Shown here: in pieces, positions 42,830 to 53,157 of the stretch
Layout: each line of letters starts with the position of its first letter
Numbering within the stretch: position 1 is the stretch's first letter
Source: Solenopsis invicta
Lineage: Eukaryota > Arthropoda > Insecta > Hymenoptera > Formicidae
DNA length: 64,000 bases
Direction of reading: 5' to 3'
Assembly: GCF_016802725.1 (NCBI RefSeq)
Contig: NC_052666.1
Span: 9,976,375 to 10,040,374 of the forward strand
The notes under the pieces: model-generated
What the model was told of the DNA's origin: nothing
Seen by the model: only the letters and a program-made list of their open reading frames with translations
Database searches by the model: none
Position numbers and translations under genes: made by a program

Positions 42830-43428
42830 ATCGATCTGTAGGCAGTATTACTTGTGTGCAGTTCGCCTTGTAGGCAATATTACATGTGTGCAATCGTGCA
42901 GTCGGTCTTTAATTTTTTACTTGTGCGCAATTGAGACTGTAGGCAATCGATCTGTAGGCAGTATTACTTGTGTGCAATTTGTCTTGTGCGAAATATTGTC
43001 GTGTGTGCAGTTCGCATTGTAGGCAATATTACATGTGTGCAATCGTACATTCGTCCTTTAATTTTTTACTTGTGCGCAATTGAGACTGTAGGCAATCGAT
43101 CTGTAGGCAGTATTACTTGTGTGCAGTTCGCCTTGTAGGCAATATTACATGTGTGCAATCGTACATTCGTCCTTTAATTTTTTACTTGTGCGCAATTGAA
43201 ACTGTAGGCAATCGATCTGTAGGCAGTATTACTTGTGTGCAGTTCGCCTTGTAGGCAATATTACATGTGTGCAATCGTACATTCGTCCTTTAACTTTTTA
43301 CTTGTGCGCAATTGAAACTGTAGGCAATCGATCTGTAGGCAGTATTACTTGTGTGCAGTTCGTCTTGTAGGCAATTGGGATGTTGGCAATCGACGCTGTA
43401 GGCAATCGATTTGTAGGCAATTGGGATC
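42830..43428. repeat. 116-bp tandem repeat array
   Basis: The marker ATCGATCTGTAGGCAG recurs near 42830, 42946, 43095, 43211 and 43327: three spacings of 116 bp and one of 149 bp. Inside each unit TGTAGGCAATATTAC and TTGTGTGCA sub-repeats occur. The array ends at the right border of the 14-kb block. Confidence 0.92.
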
Positions 43429-43437
43429 ATTCGAAAG

Positions 43438-44075
43438 AAATACACCACACTGATTAATTAAGATATTAATTGATTGTGCTATCCCAAAATAATAAAAAGA
43501 ACCGGAGCCCATTTTTACAGAAGTAAGGTTGTTTGGAGTAAATAACATTGTTCTCGGATCTTTTGGTAAATTATGAAATGAGGTCAAATCATTTTCATTT
43601 CGGAGAATTTCTAAAAGTTTTTTAAGACTACTTTGAGTAATATTTTCTTTAATGGCCCACGAAGCTAATCGTTTTTGCAATGTTATATCTTTATTTTTGA
43701 TAAATTATTATTACTATTTATTTCATCTTGGTTATTATCAATATTATTGGAAAATAACGTAGAGTTATTTAAAAGCGCTGTATCATTTGAAAAACTTTCT
43801 TCGGTATTAATGTTAACATGAAAATTTGGTTTAGCTACATTTTCGCTAACTTCTTTATTGAAAGATACTTTAATTGATTGACAGTCAGGACTTGTATTAA
43901 TATTCACGTTATTTATATGTCTAGCGGTACTTATCACTTTGTTTGAACAAGTAATTCTAGGCAATTTAATTGAATTAGTACGCCCTTGTAACTCGATTAA
44001 GGCCAACGATGCTTTCACATTATCATTCATTTTTCGGTTGAAATGTCTCTTACTCTTAATTTTTATTTTTGGCAT
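43438..44075 (-). pseudogene. Tnp2 (CACTA-type) transposase, N-terminal piece
   Basis: The minus-strand start MPKIKIKSKRHFNRKM at 44075 leads an Asn/Ser-rich N-terminal region. After a one-base shift in an A-rich run near 43690 follows the conserved block RLASWAIKENITQSSLKKLL, PKDPRTMLFTP and GSFYYFGIAQSI. The piece breaks off at 43438 within the region where relatives continue into the NVDGLP segment, which here lies at 29457. It is thus the missing N terminus of the middle piece. Confidence 0.78.
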
Positions 44076-44209
44076 ACTTATAGATGAATATTAATTGAAT
44101 ATTAATTATAAATTAAATTAAAATATTAATTGTAATTAAAATTGTAATATAATGTTAAAAAATTAATTAGAAGTTAATCAAAAAGAGACAAGAAATGTTT
44201 CTAAATAAT

Positions 44210-44400
44210 ATTATTTTACACGTGTTTGTACATTACCTATTTCTTATTGTTAGATTAGGTTCCAAAATATCCTTCCAGAAAAATTGTACTCGAAATATAT
44301 ACCCAAATAGCACAGAACGTTCTATGGTTGTCTATAAATGTTCTAAGAATATTCGGATGTTCATAGAACGTTTTATTAATATTCGTACTCCTACGTCATA
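44210..44400. repeat. Partial copy of the ACCCAAATAGCACAGAACG element end
   Basis: Sequence from TTAGATTAGGTTCC through ACCCAAATAGCACAGAACG and TTCTAAGAATATTCGGATG matches the inverted right half of the foldback centre at 45175-45290. Confidence 0.75.
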
Positions 44401-44492
44401 AAATATCTGAAACAAAAATAAAAAACATAATCATACAAATTCTCTTTAAATTATTTTACTACATTTCCAATTTTGTAGAATTTTAATATTAA

Positions 44493-45973
44493 TTGCTAGC
44501 CAAATGCAATTAGATTTAAAGAAGGAAAGAAGATATAATGAAATTGTGCCACGTACGTGTGTAAAGGGTATACAGCGAGAGAGATATTAGTTTAATGTCA
44601 GTGAATTGTTTTTGGGAACGGTATAGAAGAAGGCGAAATGAGATGTGAGAGGCCTATGCAAGAAAAAACACCGTTTCTAGTTTTAGTCTTTTAATCTCTA
44701 AGCAGATACAAAAGGGGTATCAAAGTGAAACATGTGATTACCATAGCAGCGATATAACAAATGTCAAATTGCGTTATGTTTTATCGTGCCCATAGCGCCA
44801 TTCACCGGTAACGCTGTGGCGCGATCTCTTACAGCCAATAATTTCATATCGTATCTCAAGCGACCAATGCCTGAGCAAGTAGCCGCGGCGCGCGCAACAC
44901 TGTCGCTAGCCTTGTTGGATTATCTTAGTGCTATCTCAAAGATATCAAACATGTGCATCAATAAAATTTTATAAAAATGTAATAACTACATTATTTACAT
45001 GATTATCAATAATTTTCAAAAAAATTTTAAATTTATTGTCAGTAAATTAATGATAACCTCTTAATATTTCTCAGATTGAATTCCAAAATATCCTCCGAGA
45101 AAAATTTTACTGGAAATATATACCCAGATAACACAGAATGTTCTAGGAATGTCTATGAACGTTCTATGAACATCCGAATATTCTTAAAACATTTATAGAT
45201 ATTCATAGAACGTTCTGTGCTATTTGGGTATATATTTCGAGTAAAATTTTTCTAGAAAAATTTTTTGAAACCTAATCTAACAATAATAAATATTAAAAAG
45301 TTATCATTAATTTACTGACACCAAATTAAAAATTTTTTTGAAAATTACTTGATAATCATGTAAATAACGTAGTTATTACATTTTTATAAAATTTTCTTGA
45401 TGCACATGTAAGATATCTTCAACATAGCGCCAAGATAATTTAGCGAGGCCAGCAACAGTGTTGCGCGCGCCGCGGCTACTTGCTCAGGCATTGGTCGCTT
45501 GACATACGAAATTATTGGCTATAAGAGATCGCGCCACAGCATTACCGATGACGCTATGGGCACGATGTAACGTAACGTAATTTAGCATTCATTACATTGC
45601 TGCCATGATAATCACACGTTTCACTTTAACACCCCTTTTGTATCCGCCAAGAGATTTGAAGATTAAAGGTTTGTTTGTGTCGCATGCTCCAATATATTCC
45701 CACCTGCTCCACTACATTTGCCGCAAATGCATTGGAGCACGTTGGAGTATGTTGGAGCATGCAACGCGAACAAATCTTCAAACTAGAAACGGGGTTCTTC
45801 CTTGCACAGGCTTCTCCCATCTCATTTCACTTTCTTCTATACCGTTGCCAAAACCGATTCCCTGACATTAACATAATATCTCTCTTGCTATATACCCCTT
45901 ACACACGTACGTGGCACAATTTCATTATGATATTTTCTTTCCTTCTTTGAATCTAATGGCATTTGACTGGCAA
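44493..45973. mobile_element. Large foldback element, about 1.5 kb
   Basis: Outer ends AAATGCAATTAGATTTAAAGAAGG (left) and the inverted AAATGCCATTAGATTCAAAG (right) start arms of about 680 and 800 bp that pair along their whole length: CACGTACGTGTGTAA, GCCCATAGCG, GCCTGAGCAAGTAGCCGCGG and TTATTGATAATCATG-type blocks all occur inverted. The centre near 45172 is itself a palindrome of the ACCCAGATAACACAGAA type. The right arm carries an extra insertion (45668-45785). No transposase. Confidence 0.85.
45668..45785. mobile_element. Palindromic insertion in the right foldback arm
   Basis: GCATGCTCCAATATATTCC and GGAGTATGTTGGAGCATGC face each other; additional TTGGAGCA half-repeats occur. The left arm lacks this segment, so it inserted after the foldback formed or was lost from the other arm. 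Confidence 0.65.
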
Positions 45974-46309
45974 ATTTATTAAAGCTTAATTGTACTTACC
46001 AAAAAAGGCGGTGTGGTAATCTTTATAATATTGAAGATTCTTTCAATTCCTTTAGCTTTTTCTAAGAAGAAAATATTGAAGCACGTGGTGCACGGAACTC
46101 ACTCACTCACGATCCTCGATGCACTATGGTGGCAAGCAACTCCTGGCTTCTGCACACAGAACGCGTGAAACATTTGCCGCGCGACAAAAGACGACCATAC
46201 TGCGTTTTGTCTCGCAGTAAGCGTTTACGCGTTCTGTGTGCGAAGGTTAGCATTTCACAGCTTCAACGTTATAATGACAATGATGGACTACAGACAACAC
46301 GTTCATATA

Positions 46310-46402
46310 GACTGCGTCCCGAAATTCACTATCAGTACTGAAAGTCTATGGTTACGTAAACTATAGACCTTCAGTACTGACAGTGAATTTCGGAACGCAG
46401 CC
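46310..46402. mobile_element. Palindromic MITE (family M1, copy 2)
   Basis: GACTGCGTCCCGAAATTCAC pairs with GTGAATTTCGGAACGCAG, inner arms CAGTACTGAAAGTCTATGG/CTATAGACCTTCAGTACTG. ATA flanks both ends, a possible 3-bp target duplication. Confidence 0.82.
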
Positions 46403-46980
46403 ATAGACTAAATGATCCGCTATATTCAGCTCGCGTCGTAATTATTAAATGGAGGAACTTTACGTATATATGCACCATGATAAAGAAAGATCAAGGATAT
46501 TCTATCATAAGATGATATTTACAGATTATTCTTTAAATACTTTAAATATTTTTATTTACAAATAGAATACTCTATAAATATAATAATTATCGTACATTTG
46601 TATAATACTTTTAATCCATTTTTATTACAATACTTTTGTAAATATTTTAAGAAATGTATTTATATTCTGAACTTCTATATATTATAAAAATCATACATAA
46701 ATATTAACAAAAAGTCTAGTTATAAAATATTTTTATTGTCTTTCGCAAAATTCTTTAAATAAAAAAGAATTACATTAACATCTTCATAAAATATGCATGG
46801 TGTCTCAAAATAAATTTCTTTTTAAAAACGTATTTTTAGGACACATTAAGACGAAAATTCTAATACGAAAATGCTGAGGCTAATACTTTTTAATTTATAA
46901 AGGATTGTAGTTGATCAGTTGCAGAGATCAGTTGCGGCTAAAATTCGTTCGCTCAAACATGAAATAATGTGTACAATATC
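46403..46980. other. AT-rich stretch without recognised gene
   Basis: No domain-bearing ORF, tandem repeat or inverted repeat was noted. Confidence 0.5.
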
Positions 46981-46989
46981 AAAGAATAT

Positions 46990-47650
46990 TGGGAATGTGC
47001 TCAAAATGTGCTACATATATTCTATGAGTATTTTAATATTTCACGATTCATTCAAAATATTCTATGAATATTTCATAGAATGTAGTTTATTAAAATATGC
47101 ATACATTATTGTATACGTATTTTAAGAAATGTACTATATATATAGAAAATGCATGTTTTATTGTTTTGGGATGTTTTATAAATATTCTGATAAATATAGA
47201 ATATTTTAAATATTTATAGAACCTTCCCTAAATATTCTTAAATTATTCATAAAATTTGCTATAAATATTCTGAGAATCTTTTTTAGATCTTCTATGCGTG
47301 TTTCGATAATATTCTATAAATATTCCAATAAACATGAAAAATACGGAATATTACGGAAATATTTTTTACATATTCTAGAAGAATATTAAATAAACATTAT
47401 AGAAAAATTTTTATAAATATTTTATAATTATTTGAAGAATATTTGAAGAGTATTCTTAGAACATTGTATGTTTGTTCTAGGAAATATATTGAAAACTCTC
47501 ATGAATATTCTTACAATATGTATATATTATTTAGTAATTTTCTTATGGTTCCTGCAAAATTAACTTTATATTTTAAGATTTTTCAAAATCATTCTATAAA
47601 TATTTTGAGAAACGTTCATAGTACGTATTCAATAAAAATCAATTTTTAAA
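46990..47650. repeat. ATTC-family arm, third copy (direct)
   Basis: It runs parallel to 47960-48535: ATATTCTATGAGTATTTTAATATT at the start, AAAATACGGAATATTACG in the middle and TAATTTTCTTATGGTTCCTGC at the end. It is more diverged than the two arms of the palindrome. Confidence 0.8.
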
Positions 47651-47724
47651 AGAGTTTATAACAGATTTTATAGATCTTTAAAGATATACATTTATACAGA
47701 TATTTTTAAATATTAATAAAAGAC

Positions 47725-47870
47725 GGAATCCGATAGCGCACGGTGCGATAACCCACCAACTAATCATCTTAACTTATCTAACCCAACCAACGACAAACTC
47801 TAGGCATCAGCTGCTGTGAGTGGTGGTGTGCTATCGGTCCCGTGTGCTATCGGGATCCGCCAATTAATAA
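47725..47870. mobile_element. Short TIR element, about 145 bp
   Basis: ACGGAATCCGATAGCGCACGG and the inverted CCCGTGTGCTATCGGGATCCG form the ends. It lies between two ATTC-family arms and carries GATAGC motifs again at 47838. Confidence 0.6.
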
Positions 47871-47959
47871 AATCTTTTTTAAATATTTCTTTAAGAATTA
47901 ATTTGTATTGAATATGCATTATGCATGAACGTTTCTAAAAATATTTACGGAATGGTTTT

Positions 47960-49105
47960 TAAAAATAAAAAAAAATATGCTATATATATTCTACGAGTAT
48001 TTTAATATTCCACGAGTTATTCAAAACATTCTATGAATATTCTGTAAATATATCATGGAATGTAGTCTATTCAAAATATTCATAAAATATTCTATAAATA
48101 TTCTAATAAATGTTCTATATTTAGAAAATGCATAGAATGTTCTATAAATATTCTGATAAATTTAGAATATTTTAAATATTTATAGAACTTTTCTTAAATA
48201 TTCTTAAAATGTTCATAGAATTTGCTATATATATTTTGAGAAACTTTTTTAGAACTTGCTATGCATATTTAGATAATATTTTATAAATATTCAAAAATAA
48301 ACTTGAAAAATACGGAATATTACGTGAATATTTTATAAATATTTTTGAAAAATATTATATAAACATTCTAGAAAAAGTAAATGAAAACATTTTATGATTA
48401 TTCTAAGAATATTTGAAGAATATTCCTGGAACATTGTATGATTATTCTAGGAAATATATTGAAAACTTTTATGAATATTCCTGCAATATTTATAGACTAT
48501 TCAGTAATTTTCTTATGGTTTCTGCAAAATTAACTTCATATTTTGCAGAAACCATAAGAAAATTACTGAATAATCTATAAATATTGCAGGAATATTCATA
48601 AAAGTTTTCAATATATTTCCTAGAATAATCATACAATGTTCCAGGAATATTCTTCAAATATTCTTAGAATAATCATAAAATGTTTTCATTACTTTTTCTA
48701 GAATGTTTATATAATATTTTTCAAGAATATTTATAAAATATTCACGTAATATTCCGTATTTTTCAAGTTTATTGGAATATTTATAGAATATTATCTAAAT
48801 ATGCATAGCAAATTCTAAAAAAGTTTCTCAGAATATTTATAGCAAATTCTATGAATATTTTAAGAATATTTAAGGATTTCTATAAATATTTAAAATATTC
48901 TATATTTATCAGAATATTTATAGAACATTCCATGCATTTTCTAAATACAGAACATTTATTAGAATATTTATACAATATTTTATGGATATTTTGAATAGAC
49001 TCTATTCTATGATATATTTATAGAATATTCATAGAATATTTTGAATAACTCGTGGAATATTAGAATACTCATAGAATATATATACCATATTCCTAGCATA
49101 TTCTT
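47960..49105. repeat. Giant AT-rich palindrome (arms about 570 bp)
   Basis: The centre is at about 48540, where TTATGGTTTCTGCAAAAT meets ATTTTGCAGAAACCATAA across a 10-bp spacer. Arms stay more than about 90% complementary to their outer ends (TATTCCACGAGTTATTCAAAA near 48005 and its inverse near 49050). Composition is dominated by GAATATT. No ORF of note. Confidence 0.92.
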
Positions 49106-49201
49106 TGCTGTATGGGAATATACCTATTTCGGAATTATCAATTCCTCATTTTAGATTACCGATAAATTAAAATAAAATTATTTTATAGAAATTTAATAAT
49201 T

Positions 49202-49423
49202 GCACGGAGAGAACGATTTTGCTGAAACAGTAAAATTTTTTGCTGGATACGGATCACCCTAAAAATTTTGCCAGACTATCAAAAAAATTATATAGGACTA
49301 TTAAAATGGTTGTCAAAATTTTTTGAACATCCATCATAATTATTAGATAGCCTAGCAAAATTTTTAGTGTGATCCGTATCCAGCAAAAAATTTTACTGTT
49401 TTAGCAAAATCGTTCTCTCCGTG
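49202..49423. mobile_element. MITE with about 80-bp inverted repeats
   Basis: CACGGAGAGAACGATTTTGC starts both ends; arms continue through CAGTAAAATTTTTTGCTGGA and ATACGGATCAC with few mismatches. Length about 222 bp. Target duplication not clear. Confidence 0.88.
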
Positions 49424-49646
49424 TGATACAGTATCGGGTGGGATATTATAGATGTTTGTTAGCATCAATTTAATATTAATATTGCTATTTTGGTTTATTT
49501 TAAGAGCTGTGTTTCAAGACCGAAAGTAACGGAGCGCAGTTCGAAGATTAATAGAAAATGTAATATTTGCAAGCACCAAGATCCGCGTTTGACCGTCAAA
49601 GCCTTTTCTCGATTTAAGTTGTGTTGTACACATATGCGGTCGTGTA

Positions 49647-49684
49647 CACACACGCACGCACGCACGCACGCGCGCACGCACGCA
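49647..49684. repeat. Short CACG microsatellite
   Basis: About nine CACG/CGCG units, same motif as 1281-1533. The rest of 49426-49929 shows nothing recognisable. Confidence 0.9.
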
Positions 49685-49929
49685 GCTATAACGTAGTAAA
49701 CAGGAACAACAAAATATTATTATAACACTATCATCCTCGCGATGAATGTAACAATTATGTCACAACCATAATGTCATAATATTATTATTACACCATTAAC
49801 CTCATACACTATTAATCTCACGATGCATATAACAGAACAATTGTATCTATAACTGTCAAAACGCAATCTCCGTGATGACAGCAGCTCACGAAATAAGCAC
49901 AACGCGAGAACCAATCAGCATTTCGGAAA

Positions 49930-51545
49930 AGCGGTAACAATAAACTTCGAGAAACTGCGATTATCGATTTAATATGGATTTTTTCAGAAAGGTTCGTCAT
50001 GTAAGTGTAATAAATAATGACTGTTGATTGAAGCATTTTCTTTGCCATATGGAATAACAAAAGTATTAACAAAATATTCTAATAATGATTTAGCATAATT
50101 TGAATAATAATTTATATGCTTTGAATTTGACAAAATTGATACTAGGTACTACGTGCAAAGTTAAAAAATTTATGTATTTATCATAAGTAATAACAGATTT
50201 TAAAGCAATGGGTCCAGTATACAACAAAAATGTCCTGAATTCAGTTGCTTTCCATCTTTTACATTCAAATATTGATCGTGGTTTACGAATAATTTTGTAT
50301 GGTATGTTATCCTTCTGAACTTCTAATAATTTTGATAATTTAGACATTTCATTAAATGATAATTTAGATCGAGGTTTTCCAAAACACCATAATTTTACAA
50401 TCAATTTCCGAACAACTCCCAGATAAAGCAAATGCATTGGATCTGACGGAAAATCTTTTATCATATCTATGCTAAGAATAGATTCCAGGATAGATTCCAG
50501 GAGGTATCTGTATGATGTTTTAATTGTAATTTTATTTTAAAATAATTATTCGTTCTTAGAGGAAAGCTATTTAAATAAAGATAGCACACTCGATCATAAA
50601 TGTATTCACCTTTTGCTGTACATTTCGTGCATGAATAATAACCAGAATAACCCTTCGTAAAAGTAATAAAAGATTTAGCACGTATGTCACATATAAAAGC
50701 GTTAATTTTAAAGGGATAGATTTGATCATTAATTATTATCCCATGTGTAGTTAAGGTTATTGTTTCTTCTGTAAAATCTGCCAAAAATATGTTTGCATCT
50801 GCAGGTTTTTCATTTCCGTAATAAATTTCAACAATATTAACATCATTGTAATTTTCAACTAAATTGCACAAAATAGGATATACTTGATTGCTTGAACTTT
50901 TAAATAATGGAAGACCGTTAATATTAATATTAACTCGAATAAACTGCAAATGTTGAACAGAATACCGTGATAAAAGTTGCTGGACACAATTACTTAAACC
51001 GAAATGGAAATATTGCCCTGGTCTTGTACATTTATTTTTCTGGGAGTTTTTAATAAACTACGAGTATCTAAAGGCAATTCCGAATATTTAGGTTTTAAAC
51101 CTGTTATTAATTCGTTTAATGCAATATGAGATATGCAATTTTTAATAGCCCATGCTTGAAACCATGATATAAAATTAAACAAACTATCAACGAGGTTATT
51201 AGATTCATGAACATTAACATGAATATTATTAGTTGCTTCATTAATATCAAAATTACTATGATTTATTGATTCATCAGTGCTTTCTTCAAAATCATTAAAA
51301 TTACTTTCTTGTTCAAGATTATCATTATTTAAATGGTAATTATTGCTATCAATATTCTGCGTTAATGAGAAATAATTTGATACTTCTTCAGAATTCCAAT
51401 TTTTACACAATGGAATATTATTATTTGAAACTAAAAATATGCTTTTTAATGCAACTTTTAATTATAACTCTGTACAATATTAATCACTAAATCCAAAATA
51501 GCTTTAGCTCGTTGATAATAGTCTTTTTACTTTTGGCATTTTAAA
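49930..51545 (-). pseudogene. Second Tnp2 (CACTA-type) transposase relic
   Basis: Minus-strand pieces in shifting frames: an Asn/Ser/Asp-rich N terminus (51410-50994) ending in WAIKNCISHIALNELI and PLDTRSLLKTPRKI, then FHFGLSNCVQQLLS, NININGLPLFKSSSNQVY, YYGNEKPADANIFL, YSGYYSCTKCTAKGEY, MHLLYLGVVRKLI, WKATEFRTFLLYTGPI and NFLTLHV; finally a scrap reading YAKSLLEYFV near 50050. At least three frame breaks exist. It is a diverged paralogue of the split copy and gives the reference spacing for judging that copy's gaps. Confidence 0.82.
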
Positions 51546-51559
51546 AAATTACTACTTTA

Positions 51560-52245
51560 TACTCTTACTTGTTTATTCGTAATCTGTCTGGTGTAATCTC
51601 TGTTCTAAAGGAATCTCTGTTCTGAAAGAATCTCTGTTCTGAAGGAATCTGTTCTGAAGAAATCTCTGTTCGGATGGAATCTCTGTTCTGATATGCTTCA
51701 AGTTGCTTAAAAATAATTAATCTGAAAGTAACCATAATAGAAATGATTACCCTCTCAATTATGTGTATTATTTTAAAAGACTAAGCATTATATACTTTCA
51801 ATGAAAAATATAATGAATATTCTTTAGCGAAGGTTTTGATTGTTTAATAATTATTAGATATGTTATATTTTAAAATTAGCAACTGCAACAGGACCAAAGT
51901 ATTTTACTTTACATACTTACTTGTTTATTCGTAATCTCTGTCTGGAATAATCTTCGTTGTTATGTAATTTATTCTGAAGGAATTTCTGTTGTGAAGAAAT
52001 CTCTGTTTTGAAGAAATCTCAAAGGATATCTGTTTTGATATGCTTCAAGTTGCTTAAAAATAATTAATCTGAAAGTATAATAGAAATTATTATCTTGTCA
52101 ATTATGTATATTATTTTTGAAGACTAAGCATTAAATAATTTCAATGACAATTATAATGAACATTATTTAGTAAAGGTTTTCGATTGTTTGATAATTATTA
52201 GATGTATTATACTTTAAAATCGACAGCTGCAACTTCCATTAAAGT
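51560..52245. repeat. Tandem duplication of about 340 bp containing a 17-bp minisatellite
   Basis: Two copies begin ACTTGTTTATTCGTAATCTCTGTCTG (near 51567 and 51918) and share CTTCAAGTTGCTTAAAAATAATT. Each contains GAATCTCTGTTCTGAAG-type units, about seven in the first and four in the second. No coding potential. Confidence 0.85.
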
Positions 52246-52524
52246 ATTGTATATAATTTTGCGTAAATAATTGTATTATTTGTTAAATTATAAAATGTAT
52301 TAAAATTGTTAAAACACATATAATATATGTGTATAAAAATAAATATATGTGAATGAAAATTATTAATACACTTCTTCTATAGTTTCTCTCTTTGAAAGGT
52401 TATGTTTCTGTAGTTGCTTACTTAATAAATTTCTTTCAATAAAACTAAGACGTATAGATTTAAGACAAACAATTATTAAAGTTTCTTAAGATAATAGACT
52501 TGCTAATTTTGTAATGTATATCAT

Positions 52525-52740
52525 CAAGACACATGAAACATTGCGCGGTGATAGCACGCGCGCTCAGCGCGCTCCTCGATGACATCTAAATTCGAATCCT
52601 ACGGACGTCCAAAAATTGGCTGTCCATTAATGAACATCCAAAATCGGACATATGATGGACGTCCATTTAATGTCCATGGACATGCGAACGCAAAATGGAC
52701 CAAAAATGAATGTCTATATAAAATCCTGTGTTATCTGAGG
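52525..52740. mobile_element. SINE-like or tRNA-related fragment with GGACGTCC repeats
   Basis: GATAGCACGCGCGCTCAGCG (A-box-like) and AAATTCGAATCC (B box) are spaced as in a tRNA gene. They are followed by several GGACGTCCA/TGTCCAT motifs and a CTGTGTTATCTG end also seen inverted at 45125. Copia-2 is inserted just after it. Confidence 0.4.
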
Positions 52741-52746
52741 TGATAC

Positions 52747-53037
52747 TGTCGGAAAATATATTTCGATATAATTTCTTTTTATATTTTAGCGTAACGAGCA
52801 TTTTTGTATTTAAATCTAAGCGGCTCATTTCGTTGATGTTCCAAATCCAAATAATTCATTTTTCTTTTATTTTCCGTGCGTGTAGACCCCGTAAAGTCTT
52901 TTGTCATTACAACCGTTTATTTGAAATTGTATTCAAATTTCTCTCATCTCGAATATTAAATATTTCAATAATTATAATCGTGTCTTAAGTGTGTTTTATT
53001 GAGCGAACACTATTTCGCAATCTACGCCTCTACAACA
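52747..53037 (+). repeat. Copia-2 5' LTR
   Basis: 291 bp; matches 57324-57612. Confidence 0.94.
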
Positions 53038-53054
53038 GGTTATGGGCCCAGAGG
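53038..53054 (+). other. Copia-2 primer binding site (internal initiator Met tRNA)
   Basis: GGTTATGGGCCCAGAGG directly follows the LTR. GGTTATGGGCCCAG is complementary to the anticodon-stem region of animal initiator tRNA(Met), the half-tRNA primer known for Drosophila copia. Confidence 0.88.
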
Positions 53055-53157
53055 TCTTACTTATACACGAGTGAATTCCGAATCATTTTTGCTTTGGACG
53101 CTACATTACTCTCTGTGCTCGCCCGTGCTCACTTCGAGAAGTGAATTAATCGACGCG

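Noticed and set aside
46126..46341. 71-codon ORF near a GC-richer patch
   Set aside because: No motif, and its end runs into the palindromic MITE.
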